Positions 26,801-36,110 are shown, counted from the stretch's first letter. The stretch is 64,000 nucleotides of DNA from Litchfieldella rifensis (GCF_042646605.1 NZ_JBHRUG010000027.1:1-64000), one strand, 5' to 3'. Notes: generated by a model from the sequence alone, not told the origin. Numbers and translations are program-made.

Positions 26801-29800
26801 CTGGCCATCCCGGGCCGCGAAGAGGTGCCCGTCGGGGCTGAGCGCGGGATTTCTCAGTTCGCCGTTCCACGACCAGTGTGACAGGCGAGTCCCCGTCGAC
26901 AGATCCGAGATACGGATGTCCGTCCAGTTGGCCGACGACCCGTTTGCGCCCAGCGACACCGCAACGCTTCTGCCAGCTTCATCGGCAACGATGCGGCGGA
27001 GCGGAAGATCGAATCGCCTTTCTGCCAGGATCGTGCGAAAGTCCGCAGCGAGTCTGATCAGTCGTCCGGACTCGGTCCCCACCAGCAGGGTGCCCTCCCG
27101 CTCGAAGTGAAGAACGCTTACGGTCTCCGCTTCGAGCGCCCGAAGCACCTGGCCCTCGTCGACGCGGCGCGCGCTGAGCCCGCCCTCGCCGCCTGCCGCC
27201 AGCCATGCACCGTCGGGCGAGAACGCCAGCGCATTGGCGCGGCCGGGATGGCGCCAGTCTCCGAGCCGCTCCATGTCGCCCTGCCGCCAGAAGACTATGT
27301 CGCTTTCGTGATCGTCGGAAGCACGCACGTACTGGCTCGGTGCGGCGGCGATCGCCCCATGTGCCGAAATGATCGAGCGTGCATGCAGCCCCGACGCCCC
27401 CTCCACGCGCAGAATTGACGGTTCGGCGACCTCGTCGAGGTCCCAGACACGCGTCGAACCGTCATCATGGCTACTGACCGCCCAGCCGGCAGCGGTCTCG
27501 ATTGCAAAGGGCCGCCCCTGGTCATGGTCACCAGCGAGCAGATCAAGCTCAACCGGCAGTACCTCCGCTTCGCCGCCGTCCAGCGGAACCCGGCTGATCG
27601 AACCGCGCAAGAAACCGATCTCGATGACGAGAAGCTCGCTGCTCTCCGGGACGAGCCGCGCCTCGAGCCGGCTCGCCCCACCCAGACGCGGAAACAAGAG
27701 TTCGTGGGCAACATGCCAGTCCGGCGCTCTCCGAACCTCGATCCGGCCGTCCTCACGCACGACATACAGCACCTCGCCATCGTCCGAGAACAGCACCGCC
27801 GCATCCCCCTCCGCGGCCGTAAGCAGGCGGGGATCGTCGGCTTCGGCGTCCCACACCAGCACGTTGCGCGTTGTACCGCTCACCAAGAGCGTTCGGCCAT
27901 CCGGAGAGAGCACCGGGTCGGCGCCACCTTCCACCTGCCCCGTCCATCGTGGCTCGAAGGTGCTAGCGTCGAGCAGTGCAACGTCCGAATAGAGCGCGGC
28001 ATCGCTCTCGAAATCCCTTCCATGTGCGTCGCGCCGTATCCAGGCAGCGGTCTCTCCGTCATTGGCGACGACACTCTCGTCGGCCCAGTCGTCGTCGGCT
28101 GGCGCCGCCGAGCCCGCGGCGAGTGCAAGCGCATCTCGCAAGGCGCCGACACCTTCGGGGGTGACCCGGCGGTCGAGCGAGTCGACCGCGATCATCGCCG
28201 CGGCGGAGGCCTCTCCGGAGTTCTCGGCCAGGGTCTTGTCCGCCACGATGGCGAGGCTCCTGGCGACGGCGAGTCCCGCTTCGGCGTCTGCGCGCATCGC
28301 CTGCCGCTCCGCGCGTTCGCGTGAGGCCTCCTCACGGCCAAGCGCCACTTGCGCCGCTTCGCTCGCCGCTCGCTCGTCGAAGAACAGCTTCGTCGCCCAG
28401 CCGCCGAGCAGCAGAAAGATCACCGCCGCCGCCGTCGCGAGCCGGCTGATCCAGGTGAGCCGGCGGCGTGAGCGCTCGCGCTCCTCCGCCAGCTCCTGCG
28501 CCTGCCGCAGCTCCTCGGCGCGCCTCGTCTCGGCGACGTTGACGCTGCGATGGAGGAACGCCCGATCCGCCTCCGACAGCGCCTCGCTGCGCGTCGCCAT
28601 CCAGTCCCGTGCCGTCGCCAACGCGAGACCCATCAATACCGCCTCGTCGCGCGTCTCCTCGGGCGCGGCTTCCCATTCCCGCCGTGCCGTCTCGAGCTGG
28701 CCGTGCCAGATCAGGAATTCGCGCTCTTCATCGATCCAGCGCGCGAGCCGCGGCCACTTGCGCAACAGCATCTCATGGGCGACCTCGACCGTCGCCTCGC
28801 CCCCCACTTCCCCTGTCGTCAGCAGCCGCCAGTCCGGGCCGGCGAGGGCGAGGGCCACGCTCCACTCGTCCGACCGGCACTCGGATTGCACTGCGCGGCG
28901 GCGCACCACCTCGCCCTCTTTCGGTACCTGGGCGAGACGCAGTGTCAGGAGCCGGCGCAGTGCCTCCTCGCACCCGGGATCGGCGGCGAGGAAGGCCTCG
29001 GCACGTTCGGTAAGCGGCTTGCCGATGTCCACCAACTCGACGGGAAAGCGCAGGACCCCCTCCGCCCGCTCGTCCCTCCGCATCGCATCCCAGGCTTCCG
29101 CCATCAGGAAGGAGAGCAGTGGCAGGGCCCCGGGTTCGCGGTCGGCGGCCTCGGCGATCACAGCGACGATGTCCGGCGTGTCGAACCGCGCGCCGAGTCG
29201 GGCGGCGGGTTTCGCGATCACGTCCTCGAGCTCGGCACGGGTGAGCGGTGGCACATCGATACGCCGGCTGACGGGAAAGATCGCCGTGTCAGCCTGGTGT
29301 CGGCCATAGTAATCCGACCGCAGGCTGGTCAGGATCAGCAGCCCCGGCTCCGCCGCCGCCTGGGCGAGGAGCGTCGCGAAGCGCGCCGCTTCCGCTGACT
29401 CGGCGCGGACATAGAGCTCCTCGCCCTGGTCGACATACAGGAGGAAGCGGCTCGGCGCGGCATCCCCGGTGAGAACCGCTTGACGCTCGCGCGCGGCGGC
29501 GGTGAGATCGACGAGCTCCGAGCCCTCGCGGAAATTCCGCGCCCAGGCGTTCGCCTGAGCGTCTATCTCGGCGGGGTCATCCAGCCAGAGCCGCACGAAG
29601 CCGAGGGCGAGCGATTTGAGCGGTCGCTCGCCGGGGCGGATGACGATGCTCTGCCAGCGGTGGCTGTCCGTCAGCGGCCCGGGCCATGGGCGGTCGAGGT
29701 CGCCGGGCCAGTGCCGACTGCGCAGCGCGGAGAAGAGCCCGGCCATGACGATCGAGGACTTGCCGACGCCGGAATTGCCGACGAGAGTCAGGATCTCGCC

Positions 29801-30334
29801 GCGTGCCGTGGCGACGGCGTCGATCAGCTCACAGGTCAACGCCTCGCGACCGAAGAAGAAGGCGGCGTTCTCCGAGGTGAAGGCCTCGAGCCCACGATAG
29901 GGGTTCGTCTCGCGCCAAGGCGGTGGGCCCGGTGTCTCCACATCCGCCCCTTCGAGTGCGGCACGGATCTGGCCCACGGCCCGCTCCATGCCACGGGCGG
30001 CGCGAAGCAGGTGAAGCTGACTCAGGAAGGGTAACCCCGGCGTCTCCTCGCCCAGCAGCACGGGCACGATGCGCGGCCGCCCGGCGACCCGATTGAGGCG
30101 CAGCGCCTCGTAGTATTCCAGCTCCTGCCAGGTCCCGATGCGCTTGCCGATGAGCAGCAGCACGGCATCCGCCCGCTCCAGCTCGTCGCCGAGCCTCGGA
30201 AGCCAGTAGGCGCCACCGACATTGCTGCGTGGCGCGAAATAGGGGTCAAGCTGCGGAAGTGCGCTGCCAAGGGCTGCGATCAGCCGTTCTGCCTCGGGCT
30301 GATCGGGCGAGTGGTAGCTGATGAAGACGTGCAT
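23690..30334 (-). CDS. TIR-nSTAND ATPase-WD40 protein, membrane-anchored, 2,214 residues
   Basis: Order of domains: TIR-like domain 1-130 (MHVFISYHSPD; W69-x3-E73 matching the WxxxE catalytic pattern of NADase TIRs); linker with NPYRGLEAF and FFFGRE, the entry motif of nSTAND1 NTPases; Walker A GNSGVGKSS 186-194; Walker B LLYVDQGEEL with D302; SLRSDYY sensor near 337-343; one transmembrane helix at about 632-650; coiled coil to ~740; then a long WD40/beta-propeller region to the C-terminus (many LSPDGR, FSPDGAWLA, WDxETG units). STAND proteins with TIR effectors and C-terminal sensor repeats act in bacterial antiviral defence and signalling; a defence role here is inference. Base composition is host-like. 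No partner gene is obvious. Confidence 0.9.
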   Translation of the reverse strand: MHVFISYHSPDQPEAERLIAALGSALPQLDPYFAPRSNVGGAYWLPRLGDELERADAVLLLIGKRIGTWQELEYYEALRLNRVAGRPRIVPVLLGEETPGLPFLSQLHLLRAARGMERAVGQIRAALEGADVETPGPPPWRETNPYRGLEAFTSENAAFFFGREALTCELIDAVATARGEILTLVGNSGVGKSSIVMAGLFSALRSRHWPGDLDRPWPGPLTDSHRWQSIVIRPGERPLKSLALGFVRLWLDDPAEIDAQANAWARNFREGSELVDLTAAARERQAVLTGDAAPSRFLLYVDQGEELYVRAESAEAARFATLLAQAAAEPGLLILTSLRSDYYGRHQADTAIFPVSRRIDVPPLTRAELEDVIAKPAARLGARFDTPDIVAVIAEAADREPGALPLLSFLMAEAWDAMRRDERAEGVLRFPVELVDIGKPLTERAEAFLAADPGCEEALRRLLTLRLAQVPKEGEVVRRRAVQSECRSDEWSVALALAGPDWRLLTTGEVGGEATVEVAHEMLLRKWPRLARWIDEEREFLIWHGQLETARREWEAAPEETRDEAVLMGLALATARDWMATRSEALSEADRAFLHRSVNVAETRRAEELRQAQELAEERERSRRRLTWISRLATAAAVIFLLLGGWATKLFFDERAASEAAQVALGREEASRERAERQAMRADAEAGLAVARSLAIVADKTLAENSGEASAAAMIAVDSLDRRVTPEGVGALRDALALAAGSAAPADDDWADESVVANDGETAAWIRRDAHGRDFESDAALYSDVALLDASTFEPRWTGQVEGGADPVLSPDGRTLLVSGTTRNVLVWDAEADDPRLLTAAEGDAAVLFSDDGEVLYVVREDGRIEVRRAPDWHVAHELLFPRLGGASRLEARLVPESSELLVIEIGFLRGSISRVPLDGGEAEVLPVELDLLAGDHDQGRPFAIETAAGWAVSSHDDGSTRVWDLDEVAEPSILRVEGASGLHARSIISAHGAIAAAPSQYVRASDDHESDIVFWRQGDMERLGDWRHPGRANALAFSPDGAWLAAGGEGGLSARRVDEGQVLRALEAETVSVLHFEREGTLLVGTESGRLIRLAADFRTILAERRFDLPLRRIVADEAGRSVAVSLGANGSSANWTDIRISDLSTGTRLSHWSWNGELRNPALSPDGHLFAARDGQADLVLIWNTADGELRRRVPIQGGFIGFDPSGTMLLVRDAKLVLYDADTGRRLAELGEAGGVNEVFWSDDDRFVVTGGDGTFAGWDVETGETTWRTEPGDHASSGWRSADGRLAASYDDAEERLQIYDAASGMEIAAIPGPRPDEAVLSNDATRILTAYYVHEDEGASRDRARVVLWNIEEGRAIWSEELDTKVTKTARLTALPGGLFVAEGIGADDRYIAPWIRYFPADGDGPWSPADEDLVRFEHLATDPGANVTLLHDHEAIELRDAASGNRIWRRARSFIGGGSVPIEAAFLPNRAGVAVAESGYGNPKRRLRIFSLDTGREVLTGDGTAWARSIAVTRDGSSVVLALETDEGGALSVIRIADGVELKRIPLIDTPVTIRTLPDSAQVAIHYFSSILETRDIESGEVLRRFDMAITADASAHATRAQRAITQKGNALRLWDTATLSEIAPPIVDGEIRHPRISPDGSRVAYAVESAETGSGIRLLDVDAEDEARTIPAEDVRGLDFSPNGRWLAIQGGRHTVRVVDVETLATRLTARALSTGEISQVGFTGDDSFLFVVERARYVGRGLQNHRWGLRAFEVATGREVARRDVSGAGIATVPASAEIIFRDVDRRLRRMRLPGDPLDTWLAASADGVATTPDSTIALTVSYWNADQVFDASAGPIMNLTTGDEPYNVLAADLSPDGRHALLSLRERDWSDSSPGVLSVRETATGNEVARLTRERHFWSVKLAGKDVALLSELRDSYVDDPRWQLVWWHWRSGETQTLVSDNPVTGIEISPDGRLFATAEGSQDDTPENRRILGDRLVRVWDIETGEELLRVSTEFTFARLAFSPDNRFLAVMEKASGLVVDLETGRVALTLGPAHKARPDGTPHIVNDIIPMQVNRLWPGFTEGGGSLVVVTEADIVMQDLEAGKTTSLSEAEAIKGASFSADGRFVAVIAGGEARIWDLTTHALVANMPVNGLRSLHFAGPDASNLLALGNASVVRLNWRPEELIDLACRAFSHDGWHRSRFRLTGESQPGPCGAQRVADRTP

Positions 30335-30441
30335 CGAGAGCCACCGATCATGTCGCGCTTACCATTTCAGACTAATCAAACTTCCTGCGACTTGCGCAGG
30401 CGAACATTCGATGGCATCGACGACTGGTCGGCACTGGTCGC

Positions 30442-30605
30442 TTACTGCACCTTGAGGGTGCGCGAGAGCATCTGCTTGGAGATGTCGCCGATCTCGCGCA
30501 TCAAGGCGGTGAAGCGCCTGGTGCCGGGCTGCGGGGTGATGAGCACGAGCGGCACTTGGCGCCTCAGCATGAAGAAGGGCCCGGTTACCCGGACCCGCTC
30601 CTCCG
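30442..30605 (-). pseudogene. HxlR-type regulator fragment
   Basis: A frame ending at TAA (30442-30444) encodes PGTRRFTALMREIGDISKQM and then LSRTLK, the core winged helix of HxlR/MarR-like regulators, but stops right after the recognition helix. The start is absent. It fills the 277-bp gap between the TIR gene and the methyltransferase gene. Confidence 0.6.
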
Positions 30606-30611
30606 GCCTGG

Positions 30612-31679
30612 TCAGCGCCTCGCTTCGAGAATCAGGTTGAACGGCGTTTCGGCCGCGCGCCGGAAGTGGGTGAAGCCCGCCTGGCGGAACACGTCGCCCA
30701 GGCGGTCTTCGCCGGCCTGGGCGCCGAGCACGAGGTGGCCGCCTTCCGAGATGGCGTGGGCGCAGCAGATGGTGGTGGAGGCCGCGTAGTACAGGCGCGA
30801 GACGACCGAGAGGTTGTTCTCGACCTTGTCCTGGGCGTAGGGCTCGACCAGCAGCACCGTGCCGTTGGGGGCCAGGACCTGCTCGGCGTGGCGGGCGGCG
30901 GCGATGGGGTCACCCATGTCGTGCAGGCAGTCGAAGAAGCAGATGAGCCCGTACTGCCTGTCGGGGTAATTCACCGCCTGGGTGAGTTCGAAGCTCACGC
31001 GATCGGCAACGCCCGCCGCGGCGGCGTTCTGCCTGGCGGCGTCGATCGAGGCCGAGTGGACATCGAAGCCGTGAAAGCGCGAGTTGGGAAACGCCTTGGC
31101 CATCAGCACGGTCGAGTGGCCATGGCCGCAGCCCACGTCGGCCACGGTGATACCGGCCTCGAGCTGTTCGACCACGCCTTCCAGGGCGGGCAGCCACTCC
31201 GGCACCAGGCTGGCGCGGTAACCGTTGCGGTAGAACGCCGCCACACCGCACTGCAGGCGGCTGTCGTGGTCGCCCCAGGCCACGCCCTTGCCGGTGCGGA
31301 ATGCTTCCAGGGTGCGCTCCTCGTCGAACCACATCGAGGCCGGTACCTGCCAGGCGTGAGGAATGAACACAGGGCTATCTTCGTCGGCGAGCACCATGGC
31401 CTGTTCGGGGGAGAGTTCGTAGGTATCGCTGACGGCGTGGTAGCCCACGTAGCCGCCGGCGGCCTGGGCGTTCAGCCACTCGGAGACGTAGCGCTCAGCA
31501 CAGCCAGTGCGGCTGGCGAGTTCCTTGGCGCCGATCGGACCGGCGCCGGCCATGGCCTTGTACAGGCCGAGCTTGCTGCCCAGGCTGACCATGACGCCGC
31601 CATAGGCTGAGGAGAGGTCGCCAACGGCCTGGGCGACGAAGGATTCCAGCTTGGTCTGATCGATTGCGGGGGCGTTCAT
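30612..31679 (-). CDS. Class I SAM-dependent methyltransferase with N-terminal winged helix
   Basis: 355 residues from the ATG giving MNAPAIDQTK; a further 38 codons upstream are open but lie in the divergent promoter. N-terminal dimerisation/winged-helix domain (about 25-95) and a SAM-binding domain with VADVGCGHGHST, FHGFDVHSAS and CFFDCLHDMGDP. The family (Rv2258c-like) methylates small molecules; substrate unknown. Divergent from an AraC-type regulator that probably controls it. Related genes occur at 19699 (broken) and 61639. Confidence 0.85.
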   Translation of the reverse strand: MNAPAIDQTKLESFVAQAVGDLSSAYGGVMVSLGSKLGLYKAMAGAGPIGAKELASRTGCAERYVSEWLNAQAAGGYVGYHAVSDTYELSPEQAMVLADEDSPVFIPHAWQVPASMWFDEERTLEAFRTGKGVAWGDHDSRLQCGVAAFYRNGYRASLVPEWLPALEGVVEQLEAGITVADVGCGHGHSTVLMAKAFPNSRFHGFDVHSASIDAARQNAAAAGVADRVSFELTQAVNYPDRQYGLICFFDCLHDMGDPIAAARHAEQVLAPNGTVLLVEPYAQDKVENNLSVVSRLYYAASTTICCAHAISEGGHLVLGAQAGEDRLGDVFRQAGFTHFRRAAETPFNLILEARR

Positions 31680-31825
31680 CAAGTGCGGTTCCTGTCTTGT
31701 TGTGTCGGGGTCTAGCGTCCCGCTCATCATCGCCGCGCGGCTGTACCCGCTGAAGAGCCTAATTCGCCCGTAATCGGTCCGTTTGTGCCACACTGAATTT
31801 TCCTACCTGAGAGGCGCATGGCGTC

Positions 31826-32881
31826 ATGACCGGATCAGCCATCCTTGCCGGGGCGAGTCCCCGGCACGTCAGCCTCGTGGCGCTGCCCGATGCCGTGGTC
31901 TCCACACTTGCCGGTCTCTTCGATGTGATGAACGGCGTGGCTCTCATGGGCTTGGTGGCGCCTAATGCCCCGGCCCCGTTTCATATCGAGATCGTGGGGG
32001 AGGCCGTGGGGGCGCTGAAGCTGGCCAGCGGCGTGCCGATCGATGTCCAGCGCGCCATCGATACCGTCGAGACGAGCGACATCGTGATCGTTCCCTCGGT
32101 ATTGCTCCCGGCCCAGGGCTGGGAGAAGGGGCGCTATCCCCATCTGGTCGAATGGCTGCGCGCCGTGCATGCGCGCGGCGCCGTGCTCTGCTCGGCGTGT
32201 TCGGGGGTGTTCCTGCTGGCCGAGACCGGGCTGTTCGACGGCAAGGAGGCAACGGTTCACTTCGGCTACGCGGAAGCGTTCATGGCCAGCTACCCCGCCG
32301 TGTCGACTCACCCCGAGCGCGTGCTGGTGATTGCCGGCCAGCAGGAGGAACTGGTGAGTTCGGGAGCCTCGATGAGCTGGCACGATTTGGCGCTCTATCT
32401 CATCGCGCGCTATGCCGGAGCGACCACGGCGCAGGAGGTGGCGCGACTGTTCGCGCTGCAGTGGCATCAGGATGGGCTTACGCCTTACCTGGTGTTCGCC
32501 GCCAAGACGGACCATGGCGATGGCGAGATCCAGCGCGGGCAGCAGTGGTTGGATGAGCATTTTGCGCTGGCCCACCCGGTGGAGGCGATGATCGAACGCT
32601 CGGTACTGGCCGAACGCACCTTCAAGCGGCGCTTCGCAGCTGCCACCGGCCTGACGCCGATCGCTTACGTGCAGCGCCTGCGTATCGAGGATGCCAAGCG
32701 CCGGCTCGAACGCACCGAGGCCTCGGTCGAGGAGATCAGCTGGCGGGTCGGCTACGAGGATTCGGCATTCTTCCGGCGGCTGTTCAAGCGCACCACCGGC
32801 CTCGCCCCGAGCGCCTATCGCCGCCGTTTCAGCATCCCCGATTTCGCTCGCCAACCCCAAAACGCAACAAGGCCCGCCTAA
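31826..32881 (+). CDS. GlxA-family AraC-type regulator
   Basis: 351 residues. N-terminal DJ-1/PfpI-like domain (about 10-190) with the CSACSGVFLLAETGLFDG nucleophile-elbow region, and C-terminal AraC helix-turn-helix domain (about 235-335) with AERTFKRRF and VGYEDSAFFRRLFKRTTGLAP. Divergent from the methyltransferase at 30612-31679 and the likely regulator of it. Its stop codon lies inside the following terminator. Confidence 0.92.
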   Translation: MTGSAILAGASPRHVSLVALPDAVVSTLAGLFDVMNGVALMGLVAPNAPAPFHIEIVGEAVGALKLASGVPIDVQRAIDTVETSDIVIVPSVLLPAQGWEKGRYPHLVEWLRAVHARGAVLCSACSGVFLLAETGLFDGKEATVHFGYAEAFMASYPAVSTHPERVLVIAGQQEELVSSGASMSWHDLALYLIARYAGATTAQEVARLFALQWHQDGLTPYLVFAAKTDHGDGEIQRGQQWLDEHFALAHPVEAMIERSVLAERTFKRRFAAATGLTPIAYVQRLRIEDAKRRLERTEASVEEISWRVGYEDSAFFRRLFKRTTGLAPSAYRRRFSIPDFARQPQNATRPA

Positions 32882-32890
32882 GCGGGCCTT
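32869..32890. terminator. Terminator hairpin shared by AraC-type gene and cspA
   Basis: Perfect 9-bp stem AAGGCCCGC / GCGGGCCTT with a four-base loop, between two convergent genes. A second short inverted repeat (TTCGAACC/GGTTCGAG) lies at 32896-32915. Confidence 0.8.
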
Positions 32891-32932
32891 GATTTCGAAC
32901 CGGGGAGGTTCGAGAACTCGTGACCGTTAAGG

Positions 32933-33136
32933 TCAGGCGAGTTTGATATTCGAAGCCTGAAGGCCTTTCTTGCCCTGGGTCACGTCGAAGGAGACGGTTT
33001 GACCTTCCTGCAGGGACTTGAAGCCTTCCGATTGAATTTCGGAGAAGTGGGCAAAGAGATCATCGCCACCATCGGCAGGAGTAATGAAACCAAAACCTTT
33101 GGAGTCGTTGAACCACTTCACTGTACCAGTTGCCAT
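32933..33136 (-). CDS. Cold-shock protein, CspA family
   Basis: 67 residues, single cold-shock domain with RNP1 KGFGFI and RNP2-like DLFAHF. An RNA chaperone that binds single-stranded nucleic acid. The 180-base region upstream contains no other gene and should carry the usual long leader. Which Csp paralogue it is cannot be told. Confidence 0.95.
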   Translation of the reverse strand: MATGTVKWFNDSKGFGFITPADGGDDLFAHFSEIQSEGFKSLQEGQTVSFDVTQGKKGLQASNIKLA

Positions 33137-33318
33137 GTTGAACCCTTTCGCGCAATCGCGCCTTGCAATGTTCCTGGTGTTACCCAGATGTGTAGCGGGT
33201 AGGACAGGGATAAATTACAGGCTGTCGAAAGAATTCGAACACTACTGAAACTATGCCGCTTGCTTACCAGCTGACCCACAATGTCATGTTTTGGCACCGT
33301 GGGTCAAAGGCTTTATTT

Positions 33319-33942
33319 TTAGGGCCGACGCACGATTCTCACCTTCCCGCTGCCTCCACCTCCACAGAAGAACCGATCGCCGCCGTCGGATTCGAGCCCC
33401 GACACGCCCACTCCGGGAGGCATCTCGAGACTTTGCAGAACCTCTCCCGTTTGGGGATCGATTCGCCGCAACTCGCTCTCGTCATTTTCCCAGGTGCCGT
33501 GCCAAAGCTCTCCGTCGACCCAGGTAACGCCGGTGACGAAGCGGTTGGATTCGATGGTGCGCAGAATGTCCCCTGACTGGGGATCGACTTGATGGATTTT
33601 CCGGTCCGGGTGCTGCCCCACCCACAGCGACCCTTCGGCCCACGCCAGGCCCGAGTTACCGCCAGTGGGTGCTGGGATGGTGGCGACGACGCGGCCGGTC
33701 TCCGGATCGACCTTCTGGATGCGATCCTCGGCGATCTGGAACAGGTGCTGCCCGTCGAAGGCGGTTCCCGCATGCGCGGCGACGTCGATCGAGCGTAGTG
33801 TCTCCCCGCTCGCCGGATCGAGGGCGTTCAGCTTGTCGCCGACCGCAATCCAGACTTGCTGGCCGTCATAGGTGACGCCATGCACGGCATCGACGCTTGG
33901 AAAGGGGCCATATTCGCGGAGGATTTCGGCTGCTTGGTTCAT
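33319..33942 (-). CDS. Small beta-propeller protein (Vgb/glutamine cyclotransferase-like)
   Basis: 207 residues made of four to five repeats of ~40 residues, each with a pattern like LDPxSGE, VDPETGR, VDPQSGD, IDPQTGE. No signal peptide, so probably cytoplasmic. It resembles YncE/Vgb and glutamine-cyclotransferase propellers but lacks a recognisable active site. It lies 36 bases downstream of the transcriptional regulator gene, forming a two-gene operon; its role is unknown. Confidence 0.7.
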   Translation of the reverse strand: MNQAAEILREYGPFPSVDAVHGVTYDGQQVWIAVGDKLNALDPASGETLRSIDVAAHAGTAFDGQHLFQIAEDRIQKVDPETGRVVATIPAPTGGNSGLAWAEGSLWVGQHPDRKIHQVDPQSGDILRTIESNRFVTGVTWVDGELWHGTWENDESELRRIDPQTGEVLQSLEMPPGVGVSGLESDGGDRFFCGGGGSGKVRIVRRP

Positions 33943-33978
33943 GTCTCTGTCCTTATCAGTTGGGGTGTGGCTTCCATG

Positions 33979-35199
33979 CTAGTTGCCTGGTAATGAACCG
34001 GGGAGTAACAACGTTGTCGTGAATCCCGGCACGGGCGGGGTCATCCAGCGACGCGCTCGCCCGCGACCGAACGATTGCACCTTGCCTTCCTCCGCCAGCG
34101 AGTCGAGGGCCCGCTGCACGGTGCGCTGGCTGGCGCCGAGCGCAAGCGCCAGGGCCGAGCTCGACCACGGCTCACCATCATCGAGAAGCGCAAGCACCGC
34201 GGCATGCTTCTCTTCGATCGGCCGGGCCAGCACTACGACCTCGCCGGCGCTATGCGGCACCAGCTTGAATCCTCGCGTCGTCGCGCTCACGTCGGCCAGT
34301 GTGCCGAGCTCCGTGCGAAGTCGCCCGATCTCGACCCGTAACCGCGCGCGATGCGTTTCATCGGCGAACTTGGTGCGGAAGGCTTGAGCGATGAGCGTGC
34401 CCCTCGGCACGTCTCCCGGCCAGGCTTCGCCCAGCATTCGGGCGAGCGCGAACAACACCGGGCGGCTGGCGAGCGAGACCACCGTGTGCGCGTCACGCAC
34501 CACATGGCGGCAGGCGTCCACGACGAGCGCCTTCGATTCCAGTAACGCTTCGACCTCTTCGAGCAGCAGGAGCCGTTCTTCGCCATGCGCCATCAGGCGC
34601 GCGGCGGGCGTGTTCAGCACGTGGGAGGCGCTTTCGGCCTCCGCCGTCAGCGCGGGGATTGCTGCATCGTGCGCGGCGCGTTCGGCCCGAGCGAGCGCCG
34701 CGCGTGCCGTCTTTGTCTGCAGGCGGCGTATGGCGATCCCCGCCACCACCAGTTCGTGGGCAGCGCTCAGCGCGGGCGGGAAGGAGGCGGGGTCGAGATC
34801 AGCGAGCGTGTGTTCCGCTTCGTCCAGGCGCCCGATCAGGAGTAGGCGCCGGGCCTCGAGGTACCGCGCATAGGCGGCGTTCACCCGGTCGCCGTGCTTT
34901 TCGAGCGTCGCCCGTGCCGTGTCGAGGGCTTTCGCGGGCCAGCCCAGGTCGCGTGAGGCGAGGGCGATCTCGGCCTCGGCGACGACGCACCGCGCACGGG
35001 CCACGGCCTCTCTCGGGCCGAAGGCGCGCGCCGCACTTCGCAGCAGCGCCTTCGCCCGGTCGAAATCGCCAAGCTGTGCCATCGCGATCCCCCGCAGCGC
35101 GAGCGCCGGCGCATCGTCGCGCAGCGCGACCCGGTTCAACGCGCCGAGAGGATCACCCGCCGTAAGTGCATAGGCGGCGGCCGTGATCAATGAGTCCAT
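33979..35199 (-). CDS. TPR-type helix-turn-helix transcriptional regulator
   Basis: 406 residues. N-terminal half is all alpha with TPR-like repeats (LRGIAMAQLGDFDRAKALL; YLEARRLLLIGRLDEAEHTL), the middle has a winged helix resembling OmpR/SARP-type DNA-binding domains (RLRVEIGRLRTELGTLADV), and residues ~340-385 form a DeoR/MarR-like HTH (LALALGASQRTVQRALDSL). It probably regulates the propeller gene or the divergent DUF899 gene 131 bases away. Exact family uncertain. Confidence 0.7.
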   Translation of the reverse strand: MDSLITAAAYALTAGDPLGALNRVALRDDAPALALRGIAMAQLGDFDRAKALLRSAARAFGPREAVARARCVVAEAEIALASRDLGWPAKALDTARATLEKHGDRVNAAYARYLEARRLLLIGRLDEAEHTLADLDPASFPPALSAAHELVVAGIAIRRLQTKTARAALARAERAAHDAAIPALTAEAESASHVLNTPAARLMAHGEERLLLLEEVEALLESKALVVDACRHVVRDAHTVVSLASRPVLFALARMLGEAWPGDVPRGTLIAQAFRTKFADETHRARLRVEIGRLRTELGTLADVSATTRGFKLVPHSAGEVVVLARPIEEKHAAVLALLDDGEPWSSSALALALGASQRTVQRALDSLAEEGKVQSFGRGRARRWMTPPVPGFTTTLLLPGSLPGN

Positions 35200-35330
35200 C
35201 GCAATCCCGCCACACTTGTTACTCCCAACGTTCGCTCATCCGGACTAACTATATCTCATGGCCCCGAACTACCGGGGCATATCGAGAACGGAACGAACCA
35301 GAGGACATCTGGCAAAAGGGGAGAAAGACC

Positions 35331-36110
35331 ATGACCACACACAAGACCGGGACACGTGACGAGTGGCTGGCAGCGCGACTGGAGCTACTCAAGGCCGAGA
35401 AGGAACTCACGCGGCGCAGCGACGAACTGGCGCGCTGGCGCCAGGAACTGCCGTGGGTGCGGATCGACAAGGAGTACCGCTTCGAGACCGATGAAGGCAG
35501 CGCCTCGTTGGCGGATCTCTTCCAAGGGCGCTCGCAGCTTCTCGTCTACCACTTCATGTTCGGGCCCGACTACGCGGCGGGGTGTCCCTCCTGTTCATCG
35601 ATCGCCGACGGCTTCAACGGCATCGCCGTCCACCTGGCCAACCATGATGTGATGCTGTGGGCGGTGTCGCGGGCGCCACTCGCGAAGTTGCAGGCCTACA
35701 AACGGCGACTGGGGTGGACCTTTCCCTGGGCGTCCTCGCACGGCAGCGACTTCAACGGCGACTTCAATGTGTGGTTCTCCGAGCAGCAGCAGCGTGAGGG
35801 GGACATCGAATACAACTACCAGCGCGAGCCGGTGGTGATTGAGTGGCGCGCGGGCCAGGAAGGCAGTGAAGGGGCGGAGGACGAGTTCGCCGCCATGTGT
35901 GGAACCGACACGGCCACGTTCCAGCGTGATAGGCCGGGCATGAGCGCGTTCGTGCTCGAAGACGGCGTCATCTACCACACCTATTCCACCTATGCGCGCG
36001 GCCTGGACGGCCTGTGGGGCATGTACCAGTGGCTCGACCGTGCCCCCAGGGGGCGCAACGAGACGGCGGGTGTCTGGTGGCGCCGCCACGATGAGTACGA
36101 CAAGGGCTGA
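35331..36110 (+). CDS. DUF899 thioredoxin-like family protein
   Basis: 259 residues from the ATG with GGGGAG upstream; a longer frame to 35190 is not supported. Family motifs: TRDEWLAARLELLKAEKE, LPWVRIDKEY, YHFMFGPDYAAGCPSCSS (CPSC redox-like pair) and GLDGLWGMYQWLDRAP near the end. Predicted cytoplasmic thioredoxin-fold protein of unknown substrate. A degenerate copy of its 5' end is at 23583. Confidence 0.9.
   Translation: MTTHKTGTRDEWLAARLELLKAEKELTRRSDELARWRQELPWVRIDKEYRFETDEGSASLADLFQGRSQLLVYHFMFGPDYAAGCPSCSSIADGFNGIAVHLANHDVMLWAVSRAPLAKLQAYKRRLGWTFPWASSHGSDFNGDFNVWFSEQQQREGDIEYNYQREPVVIEWRAGQEGSEGAEDEFAAMCGTDTATFQRDRPGMSAFVLEDGVIYHTYSTYARGLDGLWGMYQWLDRAPRGRNETAGVWWRRHDEYDKG

Noticed and set aside
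32890..32940. tRNA-like TTCGAACC element
   Set aside because: Only a short inverted repeat; there is no cloverleaf, anticodon stem or acceptor stem around it.
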